Shown: one piece after another, positions 23,954 through 32,866 of the stretch
Layout: each line of letters begins with the position of its first letter
Numbering within the stretch: the stretch's first letter is position 1
Source: DATMBF01 sp035559595
GTDB taxonomy: Bacteria; Bacteroidota; Ignavibacteria; UBA10030
Length of the DNA stretch: 64,000 bases
Direction of reading: 5' to 3'
Assembly (NCBI GenBank): GCA_035559595.1
Contig: DATMBF010000028.1
Span: 156,918-220,917 of the forward strand
Notes under the pieces: model-generated
The model's input: the letters and a program-made list of their open reading frames with translations, nothing else
What the model was told of the DNA's origin: nothing
The model's database searches: none
Translations under genes and position numbers: made by a program

Positions 23954-26512
23954 CTACAATTCTACCCGGACACCAAGATGTACCCGCCGCGGGTCATAAT
24001 ATGCTCCAGGATCTCCCAGTTCTCCACCAATTCTCCCGCTCGAATCGATCCACCGAATATTCCGTCGGTTGAAAACGTTCCGCGCGTCCGCGTAGACGAG
24101 AATAACATAGCGATTTGATTCACCGAATTCAAATCGTCGTGAGAGTTTGATGTTGACAAAAACAACATCTTCCATACGTCGATTGTTTGGGAGCAAAGAC
24201 TTTGTAGAGTCCATCGGAACAAACCCGTCCCGCGTCGGATAATAGGTGTATGGCCGAGCAGAATTGTAAAGCACAACAAGATTTGCTTGAATATCTGCAG
24301 GCAACGTAAACTCTCCATCGGCTTTGATGGTGTGGCGTTGGTCCCAACTCAAAGGAAATGGTTTCACCACAAGGGGAAATCCCCACTGGGCGTAGTTGAT
24401 CCTCTGATCGGCATACTCACTGATCCCTTCGGTAACCATGTAGCTGTAGGAAACGCTCCCCGCCAGCCGCTCATCACGCTCACGACTCAATACTATTTCC
24501 AGGCCTGTGGCGTTGGCCTCAGCATTGTTGACAAACGATGCGTATCCATAGTCTCCAGCGAATTTGCTGTCTGCAGGGGCGAGAGTCTTCGAGTCGATTT
24601 GGTTCTTAAACGCTTTTCTGAAGTATGTGATCGAACCGACCAGATTCGGATTAATCCCATATTTGAATCCAGCCTCCCAGGCCACGGTCCGTTCTGGCTC
24701 GAGATCAGGATTGCCGGCAAGCACACTCTTTGTTCCCTCACGTAGCTGGATTGGACTGATACCAGAATAGAGATAGTCGAACAACGGAAACTGAAAGTAG
24801 TGCCCGAAATTCAGAAAGAAGAAGCTTGAAGGTCCTGCCGGCAGTGCGGCAGCCATGCGCGGGCTCAGTTGATGCTTAAACTTCGCTTTGGCTCGACCGA
24901 CGATCCTCTGCTCATATTCGTTCTGGCGAACGGGAACGTATTCTACAATCGGCCGTTCCGCAGTCGGATCCAAGAAATCCCATCGCAGGCCGAAACTCAC
25001 GTTTGAGCCGTCACGCACAAGCTCGACTTTATCCTGCACATAAATGCTCCCCGAACGTGGTTGGTAGCCGTAATGATTGCTGTAGTTCAGCAGCGGCGCA
25101 TCAAGAATTGGCTTCCCGAAGTATGTTGTCTGCGGCTCGTATTTCACCAGAGTGGAGGAAATGTCGTATTGATTGAGCTCAAAGCCCACTTTGAAGAGGT
25201 GCGAGCGAGCGATCAACGTTGTTGCATCAGCTTTCGCTGTATAGATGGACTGTTCTGCCCTTGCCCACCAGTTGCGCTGCCCGTTGACAATGTACCGAAG
25301 GAAGAAATCGTATTCATACGGTTGAAGGGATAATCCCGCAGCCGATCCTTCCCCAATACGATTGTTCAGATAGAAACGACTCAGGTGGATGGTGTAATAC
25401 GTATTTTCGGAGACCGTTTGTGAAAAAACGGCTGCCAAGCGGTATGAATCTCGCGACCGCGCCGGAAGGCCATCCAGATTAAAGCGCCAGCTGAATTCGT
25501 AATCCCGCCAAGCTCTCAGCGAATAGATGCCTTGTATACCGAGTTTTGTTGTCGGACTGAACTGATATTCGACCTTCCCAAAACCGGAATATTCTCGATG
25601 AATGGGGGAAGAAAAGAAATGATCAAAATCCTGCCACCAACGAGTGTCGCTCAATAAGACCGTATTTGCGGTGAAGTAGAAAAGGCGATCTGGAATCAAC
25701 GGTCCACCCGCAGTCACTTCAGCTTCGGTCAATCTGTCCGTTTGCTTCATCCAACGGGTCGGCAGCCACGTGTCGCGACCAACGCGAAGAGTGAGATCAC
25801 TTTGGTTGCCACCGGCTTTTGTGATCACATTGACAACGCCGGAAAGAGCGTTGCCGTATTCGGCTTCGTATCCCCCGGTGTGGATAGTCAAGCCGGAGAT
25901 TGAGCTTCGAGGTAACGAGGCGCCAAGTCCTCCGCCAATCACATCCTGCACAGGGAGACCGTCCACAAGAAACGTTACCTCATTAACTTTACCGCCACGA
26001 ACGTTTCCCTCGATCGTCGTTCCCGGTTGAAGAGAAAGGACATCCTGGAACTTCGTCACGGGGAGTTTCTCAAGCTTGATTTCTCCGATGGTGAACGCTG
26101 TGGCAGCCTGATCTCGTTGAATGAGCGGCTTCTCCGCTCGCACCTCAACTGTTTCGAGCTCGATCGAGGTTTCTTCAAGCGCAATATCAAGTCTGGTCCG
26201 CAAATCAGGCAGGACAGTAACTCTCCGCATGACCAATCGCTTGTAGCCGACGATTGTGTAACTCACATCATAGACTCCGGCGCGAACATTGGTGATCTGA
26301 TAGAATCCTTCTGCATCGGTTGCGGCGCCAAAGTTCGTTCCGAGAACGACGACGTTAACCCCAATCAGGGGTTCATTCGTCTGTTTATCGACTATTTTCC
26401 CCTCGATAATACCCGTAATTCCAAAGAGAGGACGTCCAGAAGCTACGCACACACATGCGACAACGGCAAGCGACAGGCGAAACAATCGTCGATAATGAGA
26501 ATCTGCAATCAT
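23954..26512 (-). CDS. TonB-dependent receptor with carboxypeptidase-like N-terminal domain
   Basis: 852 residues: signal peptide (about 1-28), a carboxypeptidase regulatory-like domain (about 33-115: GIIEGKIVDKQTNEPLIGVNVVV), plug domain (about 125-235: VNEVTFLVDGLPVQD ... EAEYGNALSGVVNVITK) and a 22-strand barrel ending HLGVRVEL. The N-terminal domain is common in Bacteroidota and Ignavibacteria receptors. The ligand is unknown; no SusD-like partner or regulator lies beside it, although the downstream GH57 gene is 43 bases away and may be cotranscribed. Confidence 0.92.
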   Translation of the reverse strand: MIADSHYRRLFRLSLAVVACVCVASGRPLFGITGIIEGKIVDKQTNEPLIGVNVVVLGTNFGAATDAEGFYQITNVRAGVYDVSYTIVGYKRLVMRRVTVLPDLRTRLDIALEETSIELETVEVRAEKPLIQRDQAATAFTIGEIKLEKLPVTKFQDVLSLQPGTTIEGNVRGGKVNEVTFLVDGLPVQDVIGGGLGASLPRSSISGLTIHTGGYEAEYGNALSGVVNVITKAGGNQSDLTLRVGRDTWLPTRWMKQTDRLTEAEVTAGGPLIPDRLFYFTANTVLLSDTRWWQDFDHFFSSPIHREYSGFGKVEYQFSPTTKLGIQGIYSLRAWRDYEFSWRFNLDGLPARSRDSYRLAAVFSQTVSENTYYTIHLSRFYLNNRIGEGSAAGLSLQPYEYDFFLRYIVNGQRNWWARAEQSIYTAKADATTLIARSHLFKVGFELNQYDISSTLVKYEPQTTYFGKPILDAPLLNYSNHYGYQPRSGSIYVQDKVELVRDGSNVSFGLRWDFLDPTAERPIVEYVPVRQNEYEQRIVGRAKAKFKHQLSPRMAAALPAGPSSFFFLNFGHYFQFPLFDYLYSGISPIQLREGTKSVLAGNPDLEPERTVAWEAGFKYGINPNLVGSITYFRKAFKNQIDSKTLAPADSKFAGDYGYASFVNNAEANATGLEIVLSRERDERLAGSVSYSYMVTEGISEYADQRINYAQWGFPLVVKPFPLSWDQRHTIKADGEFTLPADIQANLVVLYNSARPYTYYPTRDGFVPMDSTKSLLPNNRRMEDVVFVNIKLSRRFEFGESNRYVILVYADARNVFNRRNIRWIDSSGRIGGELGDPGAYYDPRRVHLGVRVEL

Positions 26513-26582
26513 CGATGATTCGACAAGGTAGCGGAATATGTTGGAGAGTTTACAACGTGAGTTCTACAGAGAAGCACACAAG

Positions 26583-28124
26583 TCATTTCTCCGGCTTCAT
26601 CTGCGGGAAGAAGATCACATCACGGATGGAATCGCGATTCGTCAGCAACATCGTCAGTCGGTCGATGCCGATTCCTAATCCTGCAGTCGGCGGCATTCCG
26701 TATTCGAGGGCACGAAGGAAGTCCTCATCCAGTACCTGAGCCTCTTCATCGCCGCGGACACGCAGTTTCATTTGCTCTTCGAATCGATGACGCTGATCCA
26801 AAGGGTCATTGAGTTCCGTAAAGGCATTTGCAATCTCCTGGCCATTCACGAAGAGCTCAAATCGCTCCACCAGGTCGGGCTCGCTCCGATGTCGTTTCGC
26901 CAGCGGTGAAAGCTCAATCGGATAATCCATGATGAATGTTGGCTGAATCAGCTTCGGTTGGACAATCTCACTAAAGATCACATCAATGATCGCACCGACG
27001 CCAAGGTTGGGCTCAAGCTCGATCTTCAGCCGTTTTGCAAAAGCACGAAGCTCTGATTCTGTTCGTCCGCGCAGATTCTCCCCCGACGCATCCTTGAGGG
27101 CATCAAACATCCGCACACGTTTCCACGGTCTCGTCCAGTTGATTTCATGCGATCCCGAGATCATTTTCAACGAGCCGTGAACCGCCAAGGCCACCTTCGT
27201 TAGCATTTCCTCGACAAGATCCATCATCCATTGGTAGTCTTTATAGGCGACGTACAGCTCCATCATCGTGAATTCGGGGTTGTGTGTACGATCCATCCCT
27301 TCGTTCCTGAAGTCCTTAGAAATCTCATACACACCATCATACCCGCCGACAATCAATCGCTTGAGATAGAGCTCATCCGCAATTCTCAGATACAGGTCGA
27401 TATCCAACGCATTGTGGTGAGTCTTAAATGGCTTCGCTGTTGCTCCACCGTAAAGCGGCTGAAGAACGGGAGTTTCGACTTCAAGATAGCCGCGGTCATC
27501 CAAGAATGTTCTCATCGTTCGAATGATTGTCGCACGTTTGACGAACACGTCGCGAACATCAGAATTCACGATGAGGTCGACATACCGTTGACGATACCGG
27601 AGTTCTTTATCAGAAAAAGGATCATAGACGACTTTGTTACCATGTTCATCGATCTTTTCTTTAACCACAGGAAGCGGGCGCAGGGACTTCGCCAGGAGAC
27701 GAAACTCCTGAGCGTGCACCGACACCTCCCCCATTTTTGTTCGAAAGACATACCCCTTCACCCCGATAATATCACCGATGTCTAACAGCTTAAACGCATC
27801 GTATGCATTCCCCAGATCATCCTTTTTCAGGTAGATTTGAATCTTCCCGTGCGAATCCTGAATATGGCAAAATGAGGCCTTCCCCATTCGCCTGATCGAC
27901 ATAATCCGTCCGGCGACTGAGACGATTCGCTGTGGAGCATCATCCCTAAAGGATTCAACGATCTCCTTGGAAAAATCCGTTCGAGGAAACTCGTGCGGAT
28001 ACGGTTCGACGCCGAGCTTCTTGAGCTGCTCCAGTTCCTCGCGCCGACGAAGCATCAAGACGTTGAGGTCTTCGTGTAGCTCAGAATCCTGCTGTGCGAC
28101 CGTATGTTCCTTTTCTTTGTTCAT
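26583..28124 (-). CDS. lysS: Lysyl-tRNA synthetase (class II)
   Basis: 513 residues. An N-terminal OB-fold anticodon domain (about 65-180, with VAGRIMSIRRMGKASFCHIQD) is followed by the class II catalytic domain: motif 2 FRNEGMDRTHNPEFTMME and motif 3 GLGIGIDRLTML near the C-terminus. It charges tRNA-Lys. Length is normal. It begins 21 bases after rluB in the same direction, so the two are probably cotranscribed. Confidence 0.97.
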   Translation of the reverse strand: MNKEKEHTVAQQDSELHEDLNVLMLRRREELEQLKKLGVEPYPHEFPRTDFSKEIVESFRDDAPQRIVSVAGRIMSIRRMGKASFCHIQDSHGKIQIYLKKDDLGNAYDAFKLLDIGDIIGVKGYVFRTKMGEVSVHAQEFRLLAKSLRPLPVVKEKIDEHGNKVVYDPFSDKELRYRQRYVDLIVNSDVRDVFVKRATIIRTMRTFLDDRGYLEVETPVLQPLYGGATAKPFKTHHNALDIDLYLRIADELYLKRLIVGGYDGVYEISKDFRNEGMDRTHNPEFTMMELYVAYKDYQWMMDLVEEMLTKVALAVHGSLKMISGSHEINWTRPWKRVRMFDALKDASGENLRGRTESELRAFAKRLKIELEPNLGVGAIIDVIFSEIVQPKLIQPTFIMDYPIELSPLAKRHRSEPDLVERFELFVNGQEIANAFTELNDPLDQRHRFEEQMKLRVRGDEEAQVLDEDFLRALEYGMPPTAGLGIGIDRLTMLLTNRDSIRDVIFFPQMKPEK

Positions 28125-28145
28125 CTCAATGAAGAATCTCTCGTC

Positions 28146-28922
28146 TTACTGGGCGTTTTCCGAGTGTTTCAACTTTGACAGGGACCTCAAGTGATCAATT
28201 TCCTTCAGCGTCAGCTTGCGCCACTCTCCGCGCTTCAACCCGCTTGTTGTCAGACCGGCAAACGCAATGCGCTCAAGTTGTTTTACTTCGTAACCTAGGG
28301 CTTCAAAGATACGACGGACCTCTCTGTTCCGGCCCTCGTGAAGCGCAACGAGCAACTTCCGCCGTTTCTCGCCGGGGATCACCTCAACCGCACGAACTCT
28401 AGCCACGCCATCTTCCAGGCGAACCCCTTTTTTCAACGCCGAAAGGTGTTCGTCCAATATCCCTCTTTCCAACACCACGCGATAGACTTTCTCAATTTCA
28501 AATTTCGGATGTGTCAGGGCATGCGCCAATTCCCCATCGTTGGTTAACAACAGCGCGCCCGTTGTATTCCGATCGAGTCGACCAACGGGATAGATGCGCT
28601 CCTTCACACGCACATAATCCATCACCGTTGTTCGCCCCTTTTCATCCTTCAACGTGGTGATGCAATCTTTAGGTTTGTTAAACAGAATGTAAAGCGATTT
28701 CTCCGCAAATCCGACCGGCTGGCCGCGTACAGTAACTCGATCTCTCGTTGGGTCAACCTTTGTGCCGAGTGCTTTAACGGGTCGGCCATTGACTTTGACA
28801 ACTCCGGAGAGAATCAATTCGTCATTGTGGCGGCGGGAACCGATGCCGGCGAGGGCAAGAAACCTGTTTAACCGAACAGCTTTTTGATGAAGGTCTGAAT
28901 CTTTTGTTTCCACACGTTCCAC
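28146..28922 (-). CDS. rluB: RluB/RsuA-family pseudouridine synthase
   Basis: 258 residues: an N-terminal S4 RNA-binding domain (LNRFLALAGIGSRRHNDELI) and the catalytic domain with Asp in GRLDRNTTGALLLTNDG. NREVRRIFEALGYEVKQLERI completes the family pattern. It modifies a uridine in 23S rRNA (RluB type) or 16S rRNA (RsuA type); RluB is the commoner partner of scpA-scpB and is chosen for that reason. Start is GTG 28922, giving an unusually long 55-base overlap with scpB; a GTG three codons later is an alternative. Confidence 0.9.
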   Translation of the reverse strand: MERVETKDSDLHQKAVRLNRFLALAGIGSRRHNDELILSGVVKVNGRPVKALGTKVDPTRDRVTVRGQPVGFAEKSLYILFNKPKDCITTLKDEKGRTTVMDYVRVKERIYPVGRLDRNTTGALLLTNDGELAHALTHPKFEIEKVYRVVLERGILDEHLSALKKGVRLEDGVARVRAVEVIPGEKRRKLLVALHEGRNREVRRIFEALGYEVKQLERIAFAGLTTSGLKRGEWRKLTLKEIDHLRSLSKLKHSENAQ

Positions 28923-30163
28923 CGACTTGATACTTGTTTTGGTGATTCTGGCATGAACTCCTGCTCAGGTTCCTCTAACACTCTGACCGCCGGAGGGGGC
29001 GGTGTGGTTTTCTGCTGCTCAACCTTGTCGCTTTGCTGTGGTGATTCAATCTGCTGCGGTGGTACTTCAGCAGGTTTCGGGCCTTCAACAAGAGCTTGAA
29101 GTACCGCGGGTTGCGGCGTAAGCGCTTGCTCTGACTCTGGCTTTGGCCTTGGTTCTTGTCCTTCCACTGTAACGGCTGCGGAGGCAACCGCCGCTTGTTC
29201 TTGCCCAGAATCACGTAGATCGGGGGCTGCTCTCTCAACCGAATCCACTGGCATGCCTGAAGGAATTGTCTTTTCCTCAGCTTGCGGTTGCGTCACCGCT
29301 TGCTCCGGCTCTTGCTGTGACAAATCGAACTTCAACGGCTCTTGAGTGGGACTCTCCTCATGCTTGCGGACGTTGATCTGGCGAGAACGCTTTCGCGGGA
29401 TAATCTGCACAGGATCGTCGAGTCCGGGTCTCTTTTTGGGAATGTGTGGCAAGCGCGACTTAAAGTCCTCTTCCTCCCTCTTCATCTTGTCGAGTCCTGC
29501 CTGCGCTTCCAGCATTCGACGTTCCGTCTCGAACTGGCTTTCGCCAAGAATCTCCTCGATCTCCCGCGGTCGTGGCAAGTCGGTGACATCGTTTAGGCCA
29601 AAGTGTTTCAAGAACTCACGTGTCGTTCCATAGAGAAGCGGGCGACCGACGGTTTCTGCCCTTCCCACCACCGTCACCAACTCTTTCTCCAACAAGGTCT
29701 TCAACACGTAGTCACAATTGACTCCGCGGATGGACTCGATCTCAGGTTTTGATATCGGCTGTTTGTAAGCAACAATGGCGAGAGTTTCGAGTGACGATTG
29801 TGAGAGCTTTCGGCGCGATTGCTCGCGGTAGAGTTTCCCCATCCAACCGGCGTACTCTGTCAACGTTGCAAACTGGTACCCGCCGGCAATTTGAATGATG
29901 CGATAAGCTTTCCCTGCCGATTGATATTCTTTGTTTAACTCCGCGATAATTCTTTGAATCTCATCCTGCTCAATTGATCGCTGCTCACCTTCCAATCCAT
30001 CATTGTCATAGATTGCTTTGATCTGCTTGATGGTCAACGGTTCGTCAGCGGCAAAGATGAGGCCTTCGATCAATGCTTTGACACTCGAAGGAACAGTCAA
30101 CACCTTCGGTGAGGGCGCTTGAGTGAGCGACTCTGTGACTGTGGTGATGTTGTGTTCTTCCAT
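28868..30163 (-). CDS. scpB: Chromosome segregation protein ScpB with long disordered tail
   Basis: 431 residues, about twice the usual ScpB length. Residues about 26-205 are the conserved winged-helix core (LIEGLIFAADEPLT ... LETLAIVAYKQPISKPEIE ... LLYGTTREFLKHFGL). From about 206 a tail of some 225 residues is rich in Pro, Gln, Glu and Ala with basic patches and ends in a short helix FIKKLFG. ScpB binds ScpA in the SMC condensin complex. Tails of varied length occur in FCB ScpB proteins, but their role is unknown. Starts 3 bases after scpA. Confidence 0.92.
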   Translation of the reverse strand: MEEHNITTVTESLTQAPSPKVLTVPSSVKALIEGLIFAADEPLTIKQIKAIYDNDGLEGEQRSIEQDEIQRIIAELNKEYQSAGKAYRIIQIAGGYQFATLTEYAGWMGKLYREQSRRKLSQSSLETLAIVAYKQPISKPEIESIRGVNCDYVLKTLLEKELVTVVGRAETVGRPLLYGTTREFLKHFGLNDVTDLPRPREIEEILGESQFETERRMLEAQAGLDKMKREEEDFKSRLPHIPKKRPGLDDPVQIIPRKRSRQINVRKHEESPTQEPLKFDLSQQEPEQAVTQPQAEEKTIPSGMPVDSVERAAPDLRDSGQEQAAVASAAVTVEGQEPRPKPESEQALTPQPAVLQALVEGPKPAEVPPQQIESPQQSDKVEQQKTTPPPPAVRVLEEPEQEFMPESPKQVSSRWNVWKQKIQTFIKKLFG

Positions 30164-30166
30164 AGG

Positions 30167-30883
30167 TTAAGCGACTCTCCGCATGATTGAGAGATCGACA
30201 AAGGGCTCAGGTTGCCGCACCACGACTTTCTTTGTGCGAATCAGTTCCAGCAAGGCCAGAAATGTTACGACGATGCGAATGCGTTCACCCATTCCTTCGA
30301 CCAGTTCGTAGAACGTTGCCTCGGAGCGGCGAGAGAAGAAATCGAGGATGTATTCGATCTGCTCATCGATAGTCACAGCGACTCTTTGGATCTCATGCAC
30401 GAACCGCTTCGGCATTCGCTCCACGGCAAACTTGAATGAGGCAATGAGATCGAAGAGCGAGACGTCGCGAAGAAGATTCTCGTCCTCTTCCTCTCCATGT
30501 TCTCGGGGATCTGCTTCACGATAGCCACGATAATAGACTTTGAACTGGTCATCTTCTTTTCTAGACATCTCGAGCGCGACTTCTTTGAACCTCTTGTACT
30601 CCACAAGCCTTCTCACGAGATCTGCCCGCGGGTCTTTCTCTTCCTCCTCGCCGGGCTCAGGGGGGAGAAGCATTTTTGCTTTGATTTGCATGAGCTCAGC
30701 CGCCATGACGATGAACTCGCCTGCAATCTCCAGGTCCAACTCCTCCATGTAACGGAGAAATTCCATGAACTCCTTCGTGATTCGAGAGATGGGAATATTG
30801 TAAATATCCAGCTCATCCCTTTTGATAAAGAAGAGAAGGAGGTCGAGTGGACCTTCGAAGTCGTTGAGCTTTACCGTGTACAT
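30167..30883 (-). CDS. scpA: Chromosome segregation protein ScpA (kleisin)
   Basis: 238 residues with the kleisin start VKLNDFEGPLDLLLFFIKRDELDIYNIPI and the C-terminal winged helix (FLALLELIRTKKVVVRQ). ScpA bridges the SMC heads and recruits ScpB during chromosome compaction. GAGGGA directly precedes ATG 30883. It follows trpS by 67 bases, a gap made of three T-rich repeats, with no terminator visible. Confidence 0.95.
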   Translation of the reverse strand: MYTVKLNDFEGPLDLLLFFIKRDELDIYNIPISRITKEFMEFLRYMEELDLEIAGEFIVMAAELMQIKAKMLLPPEPGEEEEKDPRADLVRRLVEYKRFKEVALEMSRKEDDQFKVYYRGYREADPREHGEEEDENLLRDVSLFDLIASFKFAVERMPKRFVHEIQRVAVTIDEQIEYILDFFSRRSEATFYELVEGMGERIRIVVTFLALLELIRTKKVVVRQPEPFVDLSIMRRVA

Positions 30884-30915
30884 TCCCTCAGCCTTTGCAT
30901 CCCTCGAGGATATTC

Positions 30916-30946
30916 TTTTTTCATTGTTCGTTTTTCATTTTTCATT
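30916..30946. repeat. Three short T-rich direct repeats between trpS and scpA
   Basis: On the plus strand the unit TTTTTCATT occurs twice (30917-30925 and 30931-30939), followed by a shortened TTTCATT (30940-30946). The gap between the genes is otherwise featureless. It may be slippage-derived. Confidence 0.5.
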
Positions 30947-30950
30947 CCCA

Positions 30951-31943
30951 TCATCCCATTCCCATTGCAACGTGCACTTCTGCCATTGTCTGTTTCGCAA
31001 CGGATCGTGCTGTCGACTCTCCGTGTGCGAGAATCTCCCTCACGTCTTTCAAATGCGATTCGTAATACGACCGCCTCTCACGATGCTGCGCCAAGGCCTC
31101 GATAATGTGGTTCGCGCAGTTCATCTTGCAATCAACGCATCCCAACGCCCCGCTCTCACATCCCTTGCGAATCTCGGGAACCTCATTGGAGTTAAACTTT
31201 TGGTGGTACGAGAAAACCAGACAAATATCGGGCCGGCCGGGGTCACCTTTGCGGATTTTTTGAGGATCGGTTAATGCCGTACGCATCTTTTTCTTGATCT
31301 CCTCAGGCGAATCGGAGAGGAGGATGGTATTGCCAATAGACTTGCTCATCCGTTTCCCGTCCAGGCCGGGAAGACGGGCAAATTTTGTCAGCTTTCCTTC
31401 GGGCTCAGGGAAGATCGGCTTTTTCGGTGAGTACTGCGCGTTGAAGCGACGGGCGATTTCACGGGTGATTTCGATGTGTGGGAGCTGGTCTTCCCCTACC
31501 GGAACCACCTCCCCTTTGTACAGGAGGATATCCGCTGCTTGCAGAACGGGGTATCCGAGATGACCATAAGCGATGGTTTCCATTTCGAGGTCGCGCACCT
31601 GCTCTTTCAGCGTCGGGTTTCGTTCAAGCCGCGCCGTAGTTACCAGCATTGAAAAGATCAGGAACAACTCCGCGTGTTCCTTGATCTGCGACTGGCGAAA
31701 GACGGGGCTCTTTTTCGGATCGATGCCGGCCGCCAGCCAGTCGATCAGCATTTCGAGCGAATTCTCTTCTATCCCCAATGTATCAGGATTCGTCGTCAGG
31801 GCGTGGTAATCGGCTATCAGATGATAGTTCTGATATTCCTCCTGTAACGCGACCCAATTTTCCAAAGCGCCGACGAGATGGCCAAGGTGAAGTTTTCCCG
31901 TCGGTCGCATACCACTGAGGATAACCTTCTTTCGTTGTGCCAG
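30951..31943 (-). CDS. trpS: Tryptophanyl-tRNA synthetase, probable CTG start
   Basis: Class I synthetase charging tRNA-Trp. HIGH motif as LHLGH within SGMRPTGKLHLGHLVGAL, KMSKS loop as GKRMSKSIGN, and a CxxxxxxxxCxxCKMNC-type cysteine cluster near the C-terminus. The first ATG in frame (31910) would delete the conserved KKVILSG strand that precedes MRPTGK. Upstream to the in-frame TAG there is no ATG, GTG or TTG. CTG at 31943 has AAGGAG 10 bases upstream and gives 330 residues starting MAQRKKVILSG, the normal length and N-terminus. A start at ATT or a sequencing frameshift are the alternatives. Confidence 0.88.
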   Translation of the reverse strand: MAQRKKVILSGMRPTGKLHLGHLVGALENWVALQEEYQNYHLIADYHALTTNPDTLGIEENSLEMLIDWLAAGIDPKKSPVFRQSQIKEHAELFLIFSMLVTTARLERNPTLKEQVRDLEMETIAYGHLGYPVLQAADILLYKGEVVPVGEDQLPHIEITREIARRFNAQYSPKKPIFPEPEGKLTKFARLPGLDGKRMSKSIGNTILLSDSPEEIKKKMRTALTDPQKIRKGDPGRPDICLVFSYHQKFNSNEVPEIRKGCESGALGCVDCKMNCANHIIEALAQHRERRSYYESHLKDVREILAHGESTARSVAKQTMAEVHVAMGMG

Positions 31944-32083
31944 TTCGTTTGTACTCCTTCTGCAAATTGATCCTGCGCGCGCCTCGTCGCGAACCGCTGA
32001 GGCACTCCCCCAAGCTTGCTCATTCTATTTCCGAAAATCAGAGTGCTTCGACAACGTGACCCTAACGCTCAATGACGAAGAAG

Positions 32084-32587
32084 TCAGTTCATAAAGAGAT
32101 ACGGCTTCCACCGCTCATCCAGCTCACCAACAAAATCCCGAAGGAACATCACATGATTTGGTCTGATCGGCTTCCGAATCAGCGGCATATGAGCTTCGGC
32201 CGGGCTCCGATCTCCCTTCTTGTTGTTACACTTCACACAAGCACACACCAGGTTCTCCCACGTGTCCTCACCGCCGCGAGCACGGGGGATCACGTGGTCG
32301 ACGGTCAATGCAACATCCGACCTGCCGCAATACTGGCAGCGGTGTCCATCCCGCCGCAGGATGTTCTTGCGCGAAAGAACGATCTTCTTAAAGGGGACAC
32401 GAACGTAGATAGAGAGGCGGACGATGCTGGGGAACGGAATTGCGACCGTGACCGAGTGAAGGAATTTGCCGTCGTGGGCTTCGACCAACTCAGCTTTTCC
32501 CAAATAGAGAAGGACTACAGCTTTTTTGACATTGCATACGCTCAAGGGCTCATAGTTATGGTTGAGCACAAGCACCTTGCGATTCAT
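32084..32587 (-). CDS. HNH endonuclease-family protein
   Basis: 167 residues. The HNH core is complete: CQYCGRSD, VDHVIPRARGGEDTWENLV and CVKCNNKKGDRS, i.e. ββα-metal fold with two CxxC pairs. The N-terminal half (VLVLNHNYEPLSVCNVKKAVVLLYLGKAE) is the one usual in the widespread stand-alone cytoplasmic HNH family of unknown substrate. ATG 32587 lacks a ribosome-binding site, and the frame is open without a normal start back to a TAA near 32690, with codon content that looks coding. The promoter lies 112 nt upstream, with a palindrome between. Confidence 0.88.
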   Translation of the reverse strand: MNRKVLVLNHNYEPLSVCNVKKAVVLLYLGKAELVEAHDGKFLHSVTVAIPFPSIVRLSIYVRVPFKKIVLSRKNILRRDGHRCQYCGRSDVALTVDHVIPRARGGEDTWENLVCACVKCNNKKGDRSPAEAHMPLIRKPIRPNHVMFLRDFVGELDERWKPYLFMN

Positions 32588-32670
32588 TTTGCCGTTGGAG
32601 CCGGGTGTGTGGTAAATAGAACTGAAGTCTAAAGCACCTCCTTCACTGAGCCAGTAGGCGTAGAACTGAA

Positions 32671-32689
32671 CCGTTTCTTGAAGAATCGG
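32671..32689. promoter_or_regulatory. 19-bp imperfect palindrome in the HNH gene leader
   Basis: CCGTTTCTTGAAGAATCGG: 9-bp arms around a central base with a single mismatch. It lies 10-28 bases downstream of the predicted start of transcription of the HNH gene, a usual place for a repressor operator. Confidence 0.4.
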
Positions 32690-32705
32690 CTGTTACTCGC
32701 TCAAA

Positions 32706-32734
32706 AATATAGCATAATGGCTGGCGAGAAGCAA
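32706..32734 (-). promoter_or_regulatory. Promoter of the HNH endonuclease gene
   Basis: Minus strand TTGCTT, 17 bases, TATATT, the same hexamers and spacing as before mqnP. Transcription should start near 32699. The remaining aroC-side gap (32735-32866) holds nothing I can identify, and no clear aroC terminator. Confidence 0.65.
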
Positions 32735-32866
32735 GAGCAGTCGTGAAGCTGAATGTTGAAAGCCAAAAGTTCAGAATGGTGGCGTGAAATCAGGCAGTTG
32801 AGCGAAATAGTGCCACTGGTCAGCGTGGGAAGAGTCCCGAACGAGAAGATCGCACATGGTTCGTGA

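Noticed and set aside
31817..32023. 68-codon frame upstream of and overlapping trpS, possible -1 frameshift into trpS
   Set aside because: Its start lacks a good ribosome-binding site, there is no canonical slippery heptamer, and the CTG start with AAGGAG gives a full normal TrpRS; kept only as the alternative explanation.
32084..32587. HNH protein as part of a defence system
   Set aside because: No methyltransferase, helicase or other defence gene is adjacent; the family is a common stand-alone housekeeping HNH.
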